From Adiantum capillus-veneris (taxonomy: Eukaryota > Streptophyta > Polypodiopsida > Polypodiales > Pteridaceae): a stretch of DNA of 64,000 bases. Both the position numbers and the translations under genes were made by a program. The stretch covers positions 75,525,935 to 75,589,934 of the forward strand of contig CM043950.1 in the NCBI GenBank assembly GCA_014529385.2, read 5' to 3'. Of this stretch, positions 50,251 to 62,200 are shown one piece after another; position 1 is the stretch's first letter, and each line of letters begins with the position of its first letter. Below the pieces are notes generated by a model. It had not been told where the DNA came from, made no database searches, and saw only the letters and a list, made by a program, of their open reading frames with translations.

Positions 50251-52679
50251 AAAAAATAAAGAAACAATAAAAACCCTATTAGTGAACCACATTTGTCATG
50301 TCATGATACAAAAACTAGTTTGTTTTAAAAAAGAAGGGGTAGAGTTGATGAATCACTTTAGACTTCATTTATGATGTTTTGATTATAGATAGTCCAATTG
50401 CGGTTGGTAGCTCGGTTTATGTCATTCATATATGTGGTCACTTTTCAATTCACAAGACTTCAAGCTAAAAGAAACTACCAGAGCTATGCTTGACAATTGA
50501 GTAGATGATTTCAGATTTAGTTGTCAAAATTATTAATTACTTTGCTTTGTTGTATGCAATAGACTCTTTTGCTCATGTTTGTTTTTTTCAATTTTTAGTC
50601 ATATTTTTCTTTTTTATAATATGGGACTTTACGCCATAGCTGTTCCTTGTATTTTACCTCTTGTTGGCATTATCAAGATGTATGTATAAATATGATTGCA
50701 TGCTGACTTACTCAGTACAATGCAAGGCCCCTAAGGGGGCTAATGTATAACCTTGTTAATATGCCATGTGAGTTCAACAGGAGGGGGTTTTTGTATAATT
50801 AAAATTCTTTAAGCGATTTAACAAAGGCATATTAACATAAGGAAAAAACCCGTTAATTCATCAAGAAAGAGGGGTCAATCTATTCATGTCAACATTTTAA
50901 CAAAATTATTTTTTAAGTATACGCGAATGCATATTATATAGGGGGTTTCTTAGTAGTGGACCCTCAAGGCAAGGCCTTGATCCAAATCTACTTTGATTGA
51001 TGCTTTGATTTTTATTAATTGTTATGGCAATCTTTGTGACAACCATTAGGATGTAGAACATTGCAAAGAGAATAATAGCTTTTCTAATTTGTATTCAATC
51101 AAACATATACTTTCTGACATCTCAATTATTTAGTAAGGGTATACCCTTAAATAAATCATGTGTTCCCTTCTTTGACCGCAAGTTTACCAATTCATGCAAT
51201 GTCACATGAAAAGGCTTACTTCTCCCATTACCTTTCACTTAAGCCATGACACTTGTAGGTAGCTTATTTCTAATTGGATTCCAAAGTTGAAATCCATCAA
51301 CAAACTAGTAAAAAAGAGCTCTAGTATGATCCTTCTCCATTACATGATAGTTGTCTATTACTTTTTGGAAACAAAGGTGTTTTAGTCTTACATGTACAAA
51401 GATACAATTTTTCAAGCAATAAAAGAAGCATCATGAACAAATGAGTAGCAATCATGAATCATGGAGTATATGGAAAGACAAAAAATTTGGAGCTTATGTG
51501 TGATTGTTTGCAGCTAATTGCATGATAGACCCGTGTAAGGAAAAGGGAGGAACTTGCATGCTAATTTTCACCCAACCACATCCTCCTATAGGCACATATC
51601 CCCTCTTTAAGATCCCCTAAACATGCCCACCTAGCCAACCTTGCCTAGGGACCGTCTCCGTCCTAGTCTTTCCCTTGTGTTGATATTATTTTCCCCTTGT
51701 AGGGACTTTTTTTCCTCAAAAATATCAATGGAACATCTCTTCTTTAAGAACATCATTGTTTCTCTACATCAAATGAACTCATCCATGTGATGAGTACAAA
51801 AGGTGGTACTCATATATGAAGCTATCTTCTCATAGCAAGAAAATATATTAAATAAATGCAATCCTTATCTTCATAAAAGACTATTCCTTGGGCCAAATGG
51901 AACCTCTAAATATTTCTCGTAGTGGTAATAGAATTGATTTCAAAAAAGATGCTCGAACTAAGAAAATTTATTGCTCCTATTGGCTAACTAAGTGCAAAGA
52001 GTTCTCTATCTATCCCACCCTCAAACTCTAAACTAAGCAAAAAACAATGAAAGATCACATAATAGCCTCCTAGAGGATGACATATTCGTAAGCAAGATTC
52101 TTTGACATGATTATTGGCATCCACATAATCATCACTTTTTCTCAAACATTATTTTTCCATAACACCATTTTAGATAATTTGAGAAAATCCCGTTTTCTAA
52201 ATTCTAAATGTGTATGCTAGGATTGTGTTATTTAATGATTTCTAAGCTCTAGTTGCCTTTAATTTAGATAAATTATCATGATTGTATGAGTCTATTTTAA
52301 TTTCTCTACTATAAAATTTAAGAATAAACCTCCAATATAGTTTTTGGAAAGAGGATTTGTATGACATCAGTGCTTTTCAAAATTCAACAAATGCTTCTAG
52401 AAGTAGCTTCTCAAGAAATGAGGTGTCAAAAAAACCAATTGATATGATTTTAAAGCAGCATATGGATTGATTACAGCAATTAAAAAAGATAATATGTAAA
52501 GGCAAATACTATTAAACACTCTTGTCATAATTTGGTGACCTTAATCCATTTATAACAAAATACTTGGCCATGGTTTTGTAGCATGCTATAGTGTTTTAAA
52601 TACACGATAATTTAAACAACATTCAAACTAATATTTCACACTTAAAAATTCAAAACAATACTATATAGTATCCTATGGC
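50251..52679. other. No gene recognised
   Basis: AT-rich non-coding sequence with no recognised gene or repeat. Confidence 0.5.
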
Positions 52680-53310
52680 TATAAGACCATGAGATGCCAT
52701 CTATTGCACCTATGGCCTTAAGGAGATATGGTGCTCTTTGTAGACATGTCTATGACTTTAATATGTCTCTTTATGACCTCAAGGCCATAGGGTTAGGATT
52801 GTTAGCTGGTCCCAACATATAAAGAGGTCCAGTCCTTCAAAGCCATATGGGACTTTAATTATGTGCCACCCTATGTCCCTAAGGCTGTAGGTTGTCTTAG
52901 GGCCACAAGATGTTGTTTATGCCAATAAGAAACTCTTCTATGCTCTATGTTGGAACACTACGTCCCCAGGCGCACAAGGTGTGCCTCATATGCTAGTTAT
53001 AAACCCTTTATTCTATATGTTGTCACCATATGGCCTTAGACCATAGGGTGCCCTCTGTGCTAGTAAGAAATCCTCTATAATCTGTGTTTGCACCCTATGG
53101 ACCTAGGCCCACAAGGTACCCTCTATGCTAGTAAGAAATCCTCTACGCTCAATATTGAGACCATGTGGCCCCAAAGCCATAGGATATCCTCTATGGTAGT
53201 GAGAAAAAAACTCTATGATCTATGTTCACAAACAATTAAAAAATCTAAACAATCTATAGAGTATCCTATGGCCCTAAGACCATAAGATGTCATCTACTGC
53301 ACCTATAATT
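52680..53310. repeat. 68-bp satellite, array 1
   Basis: About nine degenerate units of the same 68-bp repeat as array 2. Unit starts at about 53050, 53119 and 53187 show the period. The left part (52690-52930) aligns with 60280-60520 including non-satellite bases (GGGTTAGGATTGTT), so the two arrays share a common ancestor segment. Confidence 0.85.
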
Positions 53311-54180
53311 CCATTTGGTATTTTATTTAACTATACAAAGTTAGATGAGACACTTACTTAGATAAACTATTATAATTCTAACTTTGAAATTATTTCTTAA
53401 CATAAAACTACAATATAAAAACTCTTAATATAAGTTTGTGCCAAAGAATCAATGTTAAGATGAAGATTTTTTACATCAAGTACATGCTTTAAAACTTCAC
53501 TCAAAGGTTTTAGAGATGGTGTCTCAAAAAAAGGAGGTGTTTAAAAACACCATTTGATGTGAATAATACGAATTGTATACATTGATTATGTCAAAATAGT
53601 ATAAAGTATAAGCATAAAGATTACCACCAACTTGACAGTTTCATAAAAATGATGGTCTTCATCGCATGTACAATAAAAGACTAACTACAAAGAGTATGAT
53701 ATCTCCAAGATTGAGGGTGTTCAAAAGACACCGTTTTGTAACACTACCAAATGTCAAGAAATTCTGATTGTTTGGATCACTTAATAAAGACAATTAATAA
53801 GAAGAAAAAGTTAACAATACCATAGAAGCATCAAAGAATGAAACCAAAGAACTTGAATGAGATAAGTCTCCTGACAATAGGATGCACTTCATTAAAAAAA
53901 TAGTTTAAAGATGTTTCAAGATATCCCACAACATTCCATCAAGTTTAAATTTTGAAAAGTACACATTGCCAAATACTTGGTAGATGCTATTTAGAATACT
54001 TAACTAGTACACTTAAAATGGCCTCCTTCTCTTGAGATTTTGAGTCCTTTGAGACATATAACATTGCATTACATAGTGAGTCTCAAGATCAGGATGGAAC
54101 ATTACAAAATTTCTTATGGTATAGTCTCTCTTGTCTTTAGCATACAACCATCCACATAACCATGGAACAATTTCATCTTT
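53311..54180. other. No gene recognised
   Basis: AT-rich, between satellite array 1 and the FCP1-like exon; may be 3' flanking sequence of that gene. Confidence 0.4.
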
Positions 54181-54791
54181 TTAAAAACTTTGAAGCAATT
54201 GAGTAGGTTGGTTCCAAAACTTTGGAAAAATCATATAAGTTCCTTGCATATTCCACATCACTCGATATGGACTATCATCAAATATTATAGTGTTGCCCCC
54301 ATCTAAATAATCAAATAGATTCCATATGGGCGAGAGATTTTTGTGATAGGCTCTTTTGTAACCGATCATGAAATTTGAATTTTGGCAGCACCGGTTATCT
54401 ATAATCATCTTGAATTTGTGACTTTGTGTAGGAAAACAGGTCTTGATTATGTGTTGAGATTTTTGTAAATGATGGCAGCTCCAAATCCAAACCTCAAAGA
54501 ACTCAAAGCAAAATCTTAAGAAATACTTTGCATCTGGACACACCGCATACACCTCATTGTTATCTTCTACAATGCACATGTACTTGGTCCAAGTTGGCCT
54601 TGATTGAAGCTCAAATGTTGCAAGAAGCACACCCTCTAAATCCAAGATAAGCGTTCTTTTGTCCTGTTTGAAAGATGTTGGTAGATAATGAAACCATTGC
54701 TTTTGGTTTGAATGTGATATTTGATGTAATATGAAAGGGAGCTCCTCTATTTTGTGATAATCTAATAGCAAAACATTTTTTCTTAGAAGCC
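54181..54791 (-). CDS. FCP1-like (NLI/CTD-phosphatase) HAD domain exon, paralogue 2
   Basis: An open frame of 196 codons from ATG 54771; the frame stays open to a plausible acceptor (TTCATTTCAG) ending at 54792, so this is probably an internal exon. FCP1-type phosphatases remove phosphate from protein Ser/Thr and use DxDx(T/V). Here the motif is LILDLEGVL (Asp44, Glu46, Val48): the nucleophile Asp is kept, but the second, acid-base Asp is Glu. Then come FEVWIWSC (residues 92-99) and TIIFDDSPYRV (Asp165, Asp166). Activity is therefore doubtful. It lies downstream of paralogue 1 on the same strand, with satellite on its 3' side. I see no upstream exon, so it may be a gene fragment. Family assignment is from motifs only. 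Confidence 0.6.
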
Positions 54792-54864
54792 CTGAAATGA
54801 ATTTAAAGAAAAAGTTAATACAGAGATCTTAAGTGTATTGAAGACCTTAGGGACACAGGGTGCT

Positions 54865-54985
54865 AATTTTTGGTTACACTTAGTAAGTCCTATGCAAGAA
54901 CACATGCCAAACTATGACCCTATGGCCTTAGATTCATAGGGTGTTGAGGCCATAAAGTGAAATTCCCCCAAGGTTATAGAGCAAT
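54865..54985. repeat. Remnant of the 68-bp satellite
   Basis: CCCTATGGCCTTAGATTCATAGGG and neighbours give about two eroded units between the two FCP1-like paralogues. Confidence 0.55.
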
Positions 54986-55434
54986 ATTTTACCTTATGAG
55001 CATGTAGATTGTCCTTGATGGCACAGTGAACTCAAATTTCAAAGAAAACAACTATAAAAGCTTTTTAAAAAAAGAGCATTTGGCACATGAAACTCAGAAG
55101 TTACTTATAGTATTGAAAGACAATTTAAAAAACTATTAATCATTTACATCTTCATATATCTTGAAACCCTAAGCACTCTAACAAAGTCTCTGAGTACATA
55201 AAGATCTTTGTAAATGACAAAATGTTACAAAACATTGCTCCATCATTTCTTGATATAGGGCTATTTGAGATCATACTGAATTTTTAGATGCTTTATATAA
55301 TTTCTGGCTTCATGTACTTTGATCACAGGATCCTTGTATCCCAGTTTTTGGGCAAGCATGATTTCTTCTGTACCTTTCAAAGTTGATAATGATTTGCTAT
55401 TCTTTTAGATCCTTACTTTTTCTCGATCACGTGC

Positions 55435-55988
55435 TTAAATTTTCTTGTCTTGACTTTGAGTGGACATTCCACTAGTGCTAGATGTTGTAACTTTCTCATC
55501 GTGAAGAGGATGAGAAACTTCAGGTAGCCTTCCAGTGGAGTAGGTTTTTCCTAGAAAAATTAGATTTCTCTCCTCCCACTCTGCAACAACCTTGTGTATA
55601 CGGTTATAAAGCAAATGACCTTGAGCAATGGGTGCTTGTCCATATAAATGAGACCCTGTAACTGTGCGAATGTCATTAACATGATTGAGAGCTTTGATAT
55701 ATGGTAGCAGCTCCCCAAGGAGGATATTATCCTCCTCATCATCAACATTAAATGATGGTGGAAAAATACAATTCAATGAAGGATTCACACATCCCTTTAA
55801 TGGTTCATCATCTACAAGAAGCAATATTCTTGCATCAAGCCCAAATTTTGATGATGCAATAGCCAACGGTTTGAAAAGTGCTTCTACTCCTGGATTATCT
55901 AAGCGTGTGATCCTTGATTCTACGCATGGTTGACATTGGCTTTGCCCCATATCATAAAGAATGGAAATTTTTCTTTACCTTCCTTTTC
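55435..55988 (-). pseudogene. FCP1-like paralogue 1, C-terminal half
   Basis: Minus-strand frame 55950-55435 holds GQSQC, then KPLAIASSKFGLDARILLLV with DDEPLKG, CIFPPSFNVDDEEDN and LLGELLPYIKAL, typical of the C-terminal half of plant FCP1-like HAD proteins, with a Ser-rich tail ending QSQDKKI. The upstream codons (LEKEGKEKFPFFMIW, 55988-55950) are in another frame: one G appears to be missing in the run at 55945-55948. Directly upstream, at 55989, the exon is cut by an LTR element and resumes at 59308. In the reading across one copy of TAAAA the frame stays open. So the gene is broken twice here. Confidence 0.75.
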
Positions 55989-55993
55989 TAAAA
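55989..55993. repeat. Target-site duplication, left copy (TAAAA)
   Basis: TAAAA immediately before the element, matched by TAAAA at 59303-59307 immediately after it. Five bases is the normal Ty3/gypsy duplication. Confidence 0.9.
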
Positions 55994-57143
55994 TATCACA
56001 GGAACAGAATAATAGAGATAGACAGAAAAAGATGGAGAAAGAGATCTTTGTATTGATGGATATTTGCAGAGTTTTGATACAACAGAGGAGCAATGGAATA
56101 TATGGACGCACTTCATTGTAAGGAGCTCAAACCTCCCGACCACCTCCCAGTTTCAATCCGCTTACATGCAGCGTCTCACTCGCACTCGCACTCGCACTCG
56201 CAGAAGAGGATATCTGTGAATGATCCCCAAACGCACCACTCGTCGTGCTTTTATCCTTCTTTTCCTCTAAAAGCATGCGACTTCTCAAAATAATCGCTTT
56301 TTAGGCCTTCAGTCAACAGGATTTTTGCACCAAGTATACCTGCGAGAATAAGATAATAACGTGATCGCTAAACGATCCGTGAAGGTTATATTTTTATCAT
56401 GACACTTTGCACAGATCCTGTTTCACGCATTGATTTTTGCATCGCCTACAAAATAGCCAAAAGAACATACTCGTGCAACCAATTCAACATGATAATCAAA
56501 GTAAACAAATATAATTATGTACCTTCATAATCTCAATTGCAATATTCTACCATGAAGAAACAAATCCACTTCTTGGTTGATAGTAGGGAGAGCTGTATGA
56601 TGTTGTATGTCTGCATGTCCCTGTATATTCTTACCCTACTGCCTCCTTCTATTTGTTTTGATCATAACTTTTACAAACAAACTAAGAACAGAACAATCCA
56701 TGTACTCAAAACGACGGGAATAGATCTGTTCTACAAGGGTACGTGGACAGAATTGCAAAAAACGTCTTTCTTTGGCTGAAAATACAACTTTTAGGTCGCG
56801 ACTCATAAAACCTCTATTTTTGGGTCTCCACTACTTTTTCAACTTATTTTAAACCTACCCATGCATTTTAAGCTAAAACACATAAATATAGAACACTGAT
56901 ATTAATAAAAATCTCAATTTTACTGTTCATAGACAGACTATCTGTTATTCATTAATCTTCATCAAAACGTCTTTAGTGTATTATTTCAAAAAGAGAATAT
57001 ATGTTCTCTCTTAATATCTTAAACTCATTCATATAAGCTCTATTTAATAGACTATTCAACAGTCTTTCAAATCGTGCTAAACGAAAGATATGTACTACTA
57101 CATTTTTTCGACTTTAAGAACTTCAAAAATTAGTCCTATTACA
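55994..57143 (-). repeat. LTR of the inserted element (element 3' LTR)
   Basis: Plus-strand ends TATCACAGG and CTATTACA. Contains CACTCG repeated (CACTCGCACTCGCACTCGCA near 56177), expanded relative to the partner LTR. Confidence 0.9.
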
Positions 57144-58174
57144 TTCTCCCCTTATCAAAATTAACTCTATCCTCAGAGTTGGAAAGAGAGGAAAATTTTC
57201 TTTGGAAAACACTAAGATCAACCCATGATGCATTCTCTACTCGATAGATCTGTCACTTAACCAAAACTTCCACAATGTCTCTATTTCTCAGATGTTTAAC
57301 ATGCCTATCTATCACTAAGTCTGGTTCTACAGTCACTGTTCCGTCATCTTTCAACTTAGATTTGTGCTATAAAACATGATGCACATTAGGAACATACTTT
57401 TCAATAAACTCACATGAAATACAGGATGCACTTTAACATGAGAAGGCAATTCCAATTTGTAAGCTAATGAACCAATGCGCTTCAAAATTTTAAATGGCCC
57501 AGCAAATCGTGGAGACAATCTCTTATCCTTTCCAATAATCAAATGAGACCTCTCAGGAATAACCTTTAAGAAAACCATACCACCAGTTTCATACTCCACA
57601 ACCCGATGTTTCTTGTCATAATACAATTTATGTCTCTTTTGAGCTTCTCTAATATTCCCCCTGATTTTGGCCAACTCGTTATCCATTTTCTCAAGAATCT
57701 CACGTGACAGTTCTACCTTATTCCTTGAGTTAAGAAAATTAATAGGTGTGGGACAGTTATAGCCATACATTGTCTCAAACGAAGTCATCCTAATAGATGA
57801 ATGATATGAATTGTTATATGCAAATTCAACCAAAGATAGATATTCATTCCAATTAGATTGGTTTTCATTGACATACATTCATAACATATCTTCTAAAATA
57901 CGATTCACTCTCTCTGTTTCCCCATCTGCTTGAGGATGAAAAGCAGTAGACATGCATAACTAGGTACCTATAGAGTCAAAAGTCGCTCTCCAGAAATGAG
58001 AAGTAAACTTAGAATCTCTGTCAGACACTATGCTCTTGGGCATGTCATGCAAACGAAATATCTCTTTTACAAACAAGCGTGCAGTGGTCAATGCAGTATC
58101 AGTTATTTTTACAAGAAAGAAGTGAGCTTGTTTTGTGAGTCTATCTACCACCACAAAGATCGAATCATACCAAT
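57144..58174 (-). pseudogene. Integrase and chromodomain remnant of the inserted element
   Basis: On the minus strand the order is: [13 protein letters not shown] (58155), [15 protein letters not shown] (second Asp), HPQADGETERVNRI (Glu), then a TGA/TAG-broken junction. Next is VEFAYNNSYHSSIRMTSFE, the GPF module (SPRFAGPFKILKRIGSLAY, VHPVFHVSLLK) and a chromodomain-like end (HLRNRDIVEVLVK then NASWVDL). The first catalytic Asp and zinc finger are gone, and stops occur at 57957 and near 57886. A polypurine run AAGGGGAGAA precedes the 3' LTR. Chromovirus type. Confidence 0.85.
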
Positions 58175-59302
58175 TGTCACAGGAACAGAATAATAGAGAT
58201 AGACAAAAAAAGATGGAGAAAGAGATCTTTGTATTGATGGATATTTGCGGAGTTTTGATACAATAGAGGAGCAATGGAATATATGGACGCACTCCGTTGT
58301 ACGGAGCTCGAACCTCCCGACCACCCCCGAGCTTCAATCCGCTTGCATGCAGCGTCTCACTCACACTCGCACTCATAGAAGAGGAGATCTGTGAATGATC
58401 CCCAAACGCACCACTCGTCGTGCTTTTATCTTTCTTTTCCTCCAAAAGCCTGCGACTTCTCAAAATAGTCGCTTTTTAGGCGTTTAGTCAACTCGATTTC
58501 ACACCAAGTATACCTGCGAGAATAAGATAATAACGTGATCGCTAAGCGATCCGTGAAGGTTAGATTTTTATAATGACACTTTGCACAGATCCTATTTCAT
58601 GCATTGATTTTTGGATCGCCTACAAAATAGCCAAAAGAACATACTCGTGCAACCAATTCAACATGATAATCAAAGTAAACAAACCTAATTATGGACCTTC
58701 ATAATCTCAATTGCAATAGTCTACCATGAAGAAACAAATCCACTTCTTGGTTGATAGTAGGGAGAGTTGTATGATGTTATATGTCTGTCTGTCCTTGTGT
58801 ATACTACCCTGCTGCTGCCTTCTGTTTGTTTTCACTATAACTTTTACAAACGAACTCAGAACAGAGCAATCCAGATACTTCAAACGACGGGAATAGGACT
58901 GGTCTACAAGGATACGTGGACAGAATTGCGAAAAACGTCTTTCTTTGGCTGAAAACGCAACTTTTAGTTCGCGACTCATAAAACCTCTATTTTTGGGTCT
59001 CCACTACTTTTTCAACTTATTTTAAACCTACCCATGCACATAAATATAAAACACTGATATTAATAAAAATCTCAATTTTACTGTTCATAGACAGACTATC
59101 TGTTATTCATTAATCTTCGTCAAAACGTCTTTAGTGTATTATTTAAAAAAGAGAATATATGTTCTCTCTTAATATCTCAAACTCATTCATATAAGCTCTA
59201 TTTAATAGACTATTCAACAGTCTTTCAAATCGTGCTAAACGAAAGATATGCACTACTACATTTTTTTCGACTTTAAGAACTTCAAAAATTAGTCCTATTA
59301 CA
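58175..59302 (-). repeat. LTR of the inserted element (element 5' LTR)
   Basis: Plus-strand ends TGTCACAGG and CTATTACA. Lacks about 15 bases present in the partner near 56868. Confidence 0.9.
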
Positions 59303-59307
59303 TAAAA

Positions 59308-59960
59308 TCTTGATGATGTCCACAACATGCATGTCATTAGCAGCAAACCATATCCCTACATTGAAATTGCTAAATAGAGCCTTTAAAAACGCAATGCATC
59401 CTAGACAAAGAACAATATGCTCATGTCCAAACTTTAAGCTCTTCATTTTCTTGGACTTTTGCCAGCATGTCCTCAAGAACAATCCACACAAGCTCACTAT
59501 TATAGTCAGCATTGGTTTGTTGGTGGATGGAAGGTCTGACTCACCATGCACTTCGATTTCCAAATCGTGGGGTGCTAAAATATTTGTGTTGGATTCTCCT
59601 TCTGGCGTTGCACATGTTCTAGAACTTCCATTGCCTTCTACTTCCATTGTGGTGTCATGCAATCCAATTCCCAACTCTTGGGCTACTAGAATATTTTCAT
59701 TGGATTCTTCTTCTTCCCTTGCACATGTTCTGGAACTTTCACTGTCTTCTTCCATTGGAGTACTCTTTAAATTTATCTCCAGTCCTTGTAGCAGTTGACC
59801 TTCAAAGACTTGTAGATTCTTGTCATCTTCGTCAGAAACTCTTTGGTTGACATGGAGATTGATAGAATCTTTCTCAGTAGGGTCAATGGCATTAGCATCC
59901 TCTATACCAACAATCTCGAGTAAAACTTTGTCAGTCCCAATATCTTGTTGAAGGACTGCA
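59308..59960 (-). pseudogene. FCP1-like paralogue 1, acidic region and N-terminal half of the domain
   Basis: The minus-strand frame runs from an apparent acceptor (CTTTAAACTTGCAG) near 59959. It has a long acidic, Ser-rich stretch with two repeats (SSRTCAREEEESNENILVA / SSRTCATPEGESNTNILAP), then the start of the FCP1 domain: KPMLTIIVSLCGLFL and KFGHEHIVL-x-LGC-x-x-FLKALFSNFNVGIW. The catalytic DxDx(T/V) should sit where VSLCGLF is, so the nucleophile Asp is Ser and the paralogue could not be catalytic. The exon is cut at 59308 by the LTR element and resumes at 55988. Confidence 0.75.
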
Positions 59961-60132
59961 AGTTTAAAGAACACCTAATTTTAGATTCCAAAGTATCTAC
60001 ATTTTGATAACTCTTTTTTGTCACTCTTAGAAAAAACTAATCGCAAATAGAAAATTTACTAACTGACAACACATCTACAATGAATTTATTTATATGCTGC
60101 TTATTGTCTAGAGATTCCTAATCTTTATCTAG

Positions 60133-60234
60133 CTACATTAGTTCTTTGTCCATGATGGTGGCGCCTAGAAGTATACTTGGAGAAACATTTATGCCTTTAA
60201 GCTCTAGAGCAGAAGTCTCATTTTCTATTGCCAT
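60133..60234 (-). other. Possible short upstream exon of paralogue 1
   Basis: A 33-codon open frame (MAIENETSALELKGINVSPS, then ILLGATIMDKELM) just upstream of paralogue 1 on the same strand. Composition is protein-like and the position suits an N-terminal exon, but it ends in a stop and no donor is certain. Confidence 0.25.
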
Positions 60235-60275
60235 GATCTTCTTGCATTGGATGATTTTCTCGACTAAGTTTCTTA

Positions 60276-62200
60276 TGGCCTTCAGGCCATACGGTTCTCT
60301 TTGTAGATATCTCTATGACTTTAAGATAATCCAAAATATGTCTGTTTATGGCCTCAAGGCCATAGGGTTAGGATTGTTGGGAGGTCTAGACATATAAATA
60401 GATATATGGCTTCAAATCCATATAAATAGATATATGGCTTCAAATCCATATGATACTTTATTTATGTGTCACCCTATGGCCCTAAGGCCATGGGTTGGCA
60501 TAGGGCCACAAGATGCCCTCTATGAACACTAGTAAGAAACCATATATTCTTTATGTTGGCACCCTATGACCCGAGGGCCACAAGGTCTACCTCTTATGCT
60601 AGTAAGAAACCCTTTATGCTACAAGTTGTCACTCTATGGCCTTTGGGCCATAGGGTGCCCTCTGTGCTAATAACAAATCCTCTATGCTCTATGTTTGCAC
60701 CCTATGGACCTAGGGCCACAAGGTATCCTATATGATAGTAAGAAATCCTCTATTCTCTATGTTTTCACCCTATGGACCTAGGGCCACAAGGTAGCCTCTA
60801 TGCTAGTAAGAAATCCTCTATGCTCAATATTGAAACCCTATGGCCCCAAGGCCATAGGATGTCCTCTATGCTAGTAAGAAAAACCCTCTACGCTCTATGT
60901 TGGCACCCTATGGAGATTTGAGGGCCACAAGGTACCCTTTATAATGCTACTAAGAAACCTTGTCTACATTGGCAACCTACAGCCCTCGAGCCATAGGGTG
61001 TATCAAATGGCTCCTAGGCCACATGGTGCCCTCTATGCTAGAAAGGAAACCTCTGCGCTCTACATTGACACTCTATGGCCCCAAGGCCATAGGGTGCCCC
61101 TTACGCGTAGTATGAAACCATTGAAACTCTATATTAGAATCTAAAGACCGTAGGCCACAAGGTGAGCTCTATGTTAGTAAGAAACCATCTAAACTCTATG
61201 TTGGTAGCGTATGGCCCAAAGGCCATAGGATAGCCAAGGAACCCTTTAGGAACATTCCCCACAAAGACCATCTTATGGCCCCATGGTGATTTAGTGGCCT
61301 AGGTGCCCTTCTTAAGACTCTTTTATTTTTGTATCATATGGACCCAGGGAAATAAGCTATCCTCTATGCTATAAAAAAACCGTTTATGCTCTTTGTTGGT
61401 ATCATATGGCCCCAAGGCCATAGGGTTCTCTCTATGCTAGCAAGAAACCCTCCATGCTATATGTTTGCACCCTATGACACCAAGGACACATGGTGTCCTC
61501 CATGATAGTAAGAAACCCTCTATGCTCTAAGTTTACACCCCATTTGACTATGTTGACACCCTATGGCCCTGGGGCCATAGGGTGCTCCCTAGGGCCACAA
61601 GGTGCTCTTCAACTTAGGAAGAGACCCTTCATGCCCTAAAATGGTACTCTTTGTCCTCAGGGTCATAGGGTGCCTTCTATGCTAGTAGAATACATTATAT
61701 GGTCTAGGTTTCCACTCTATAGTGTAGGGCTAAAAGGTTTGCTCTATGAAGAAACCATGTATATTATATGTTGGTAGTGTATGGCCCTAGGGATAGAAGG
61801 AAACCCTAGGGCTATAGGGTGTCCTCTATGCTACTATCATATGGTCCAAGGGCTAGATAGTGACCAAGGTATCATGTGTGTGAGAATTCTCTACTATATA
61901 TACAAAAACCACTTTATGGAACTATGGCATCCCAAGGGCAACAAGGTGCTAATAAAAAGCCCTCTATGCTCTATGTTGGCACCCTATGGTCCCAAGGCCA
62001 TAGCGCGGTTTTTATGCTAGTAAAATTCCCTCTATGCACTATGTATACTTATAAGAAGTCATTTATGCACTATGTTGGCGTCTTATGACCCTAAATCCAT
62101 AAGATGTCCTCTATGGTAAAAGAGAAATTGTACATGGGATATGATGGCATCCTATGGTCCTAGGGCCATAGGGTGTTCTCTATGCTAGCAAAATGTGAAA
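60276..62200. repeat. 68-bp satellite, array 2 (about 28 units)
   Basis: The unit contains CTCTATGCTAGTAAGAAACC, then CTCTATGTTGGCACCC, then the palindromic core TATGGCC-N-GGCCATA followed by GGGTG. Unit starts at 60658, 60726, 60794 and 60862 give a 68-base period; later units vary. Two unit types alternate irregularly: GGCCATAGGGTGC and GGGCCACAAGGT. Open frames here are by-products. Confidence 0.92.

Larger units (their letters stand above)
55994..59302 (-). mobile_element. Internally deleted chromovirus LTR element inserted in the FCP1-like exon (3,309 bp)
   Basis: Two LTRs (58175-59302 is the 5' LTR and 55994-57143 the 3' LTR in element orientation) enclose only 1,031 bp. That interior holds the integrase core from just after its first catalytic Asp through to a chromodomain and polypurine tract. 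Primer site, gag, protease, RT and RNase H are missing. TAAAA flanks both ends. The LTRs differ by several percent and by indels (1,128 versus 1,150 bp), so the insertion is old. The outer end of the 3' LTR is TATCAC on the plus strand where the other has TGTCAC, a single transition at the terminus. Confidence 0.9.

Noticed and set aside
60276-62200. CRISPR-like repeat array
   Set aside because: Repeats are contiguous 68-mers without unique spacers and the context is plant DNA; this is a satellite.
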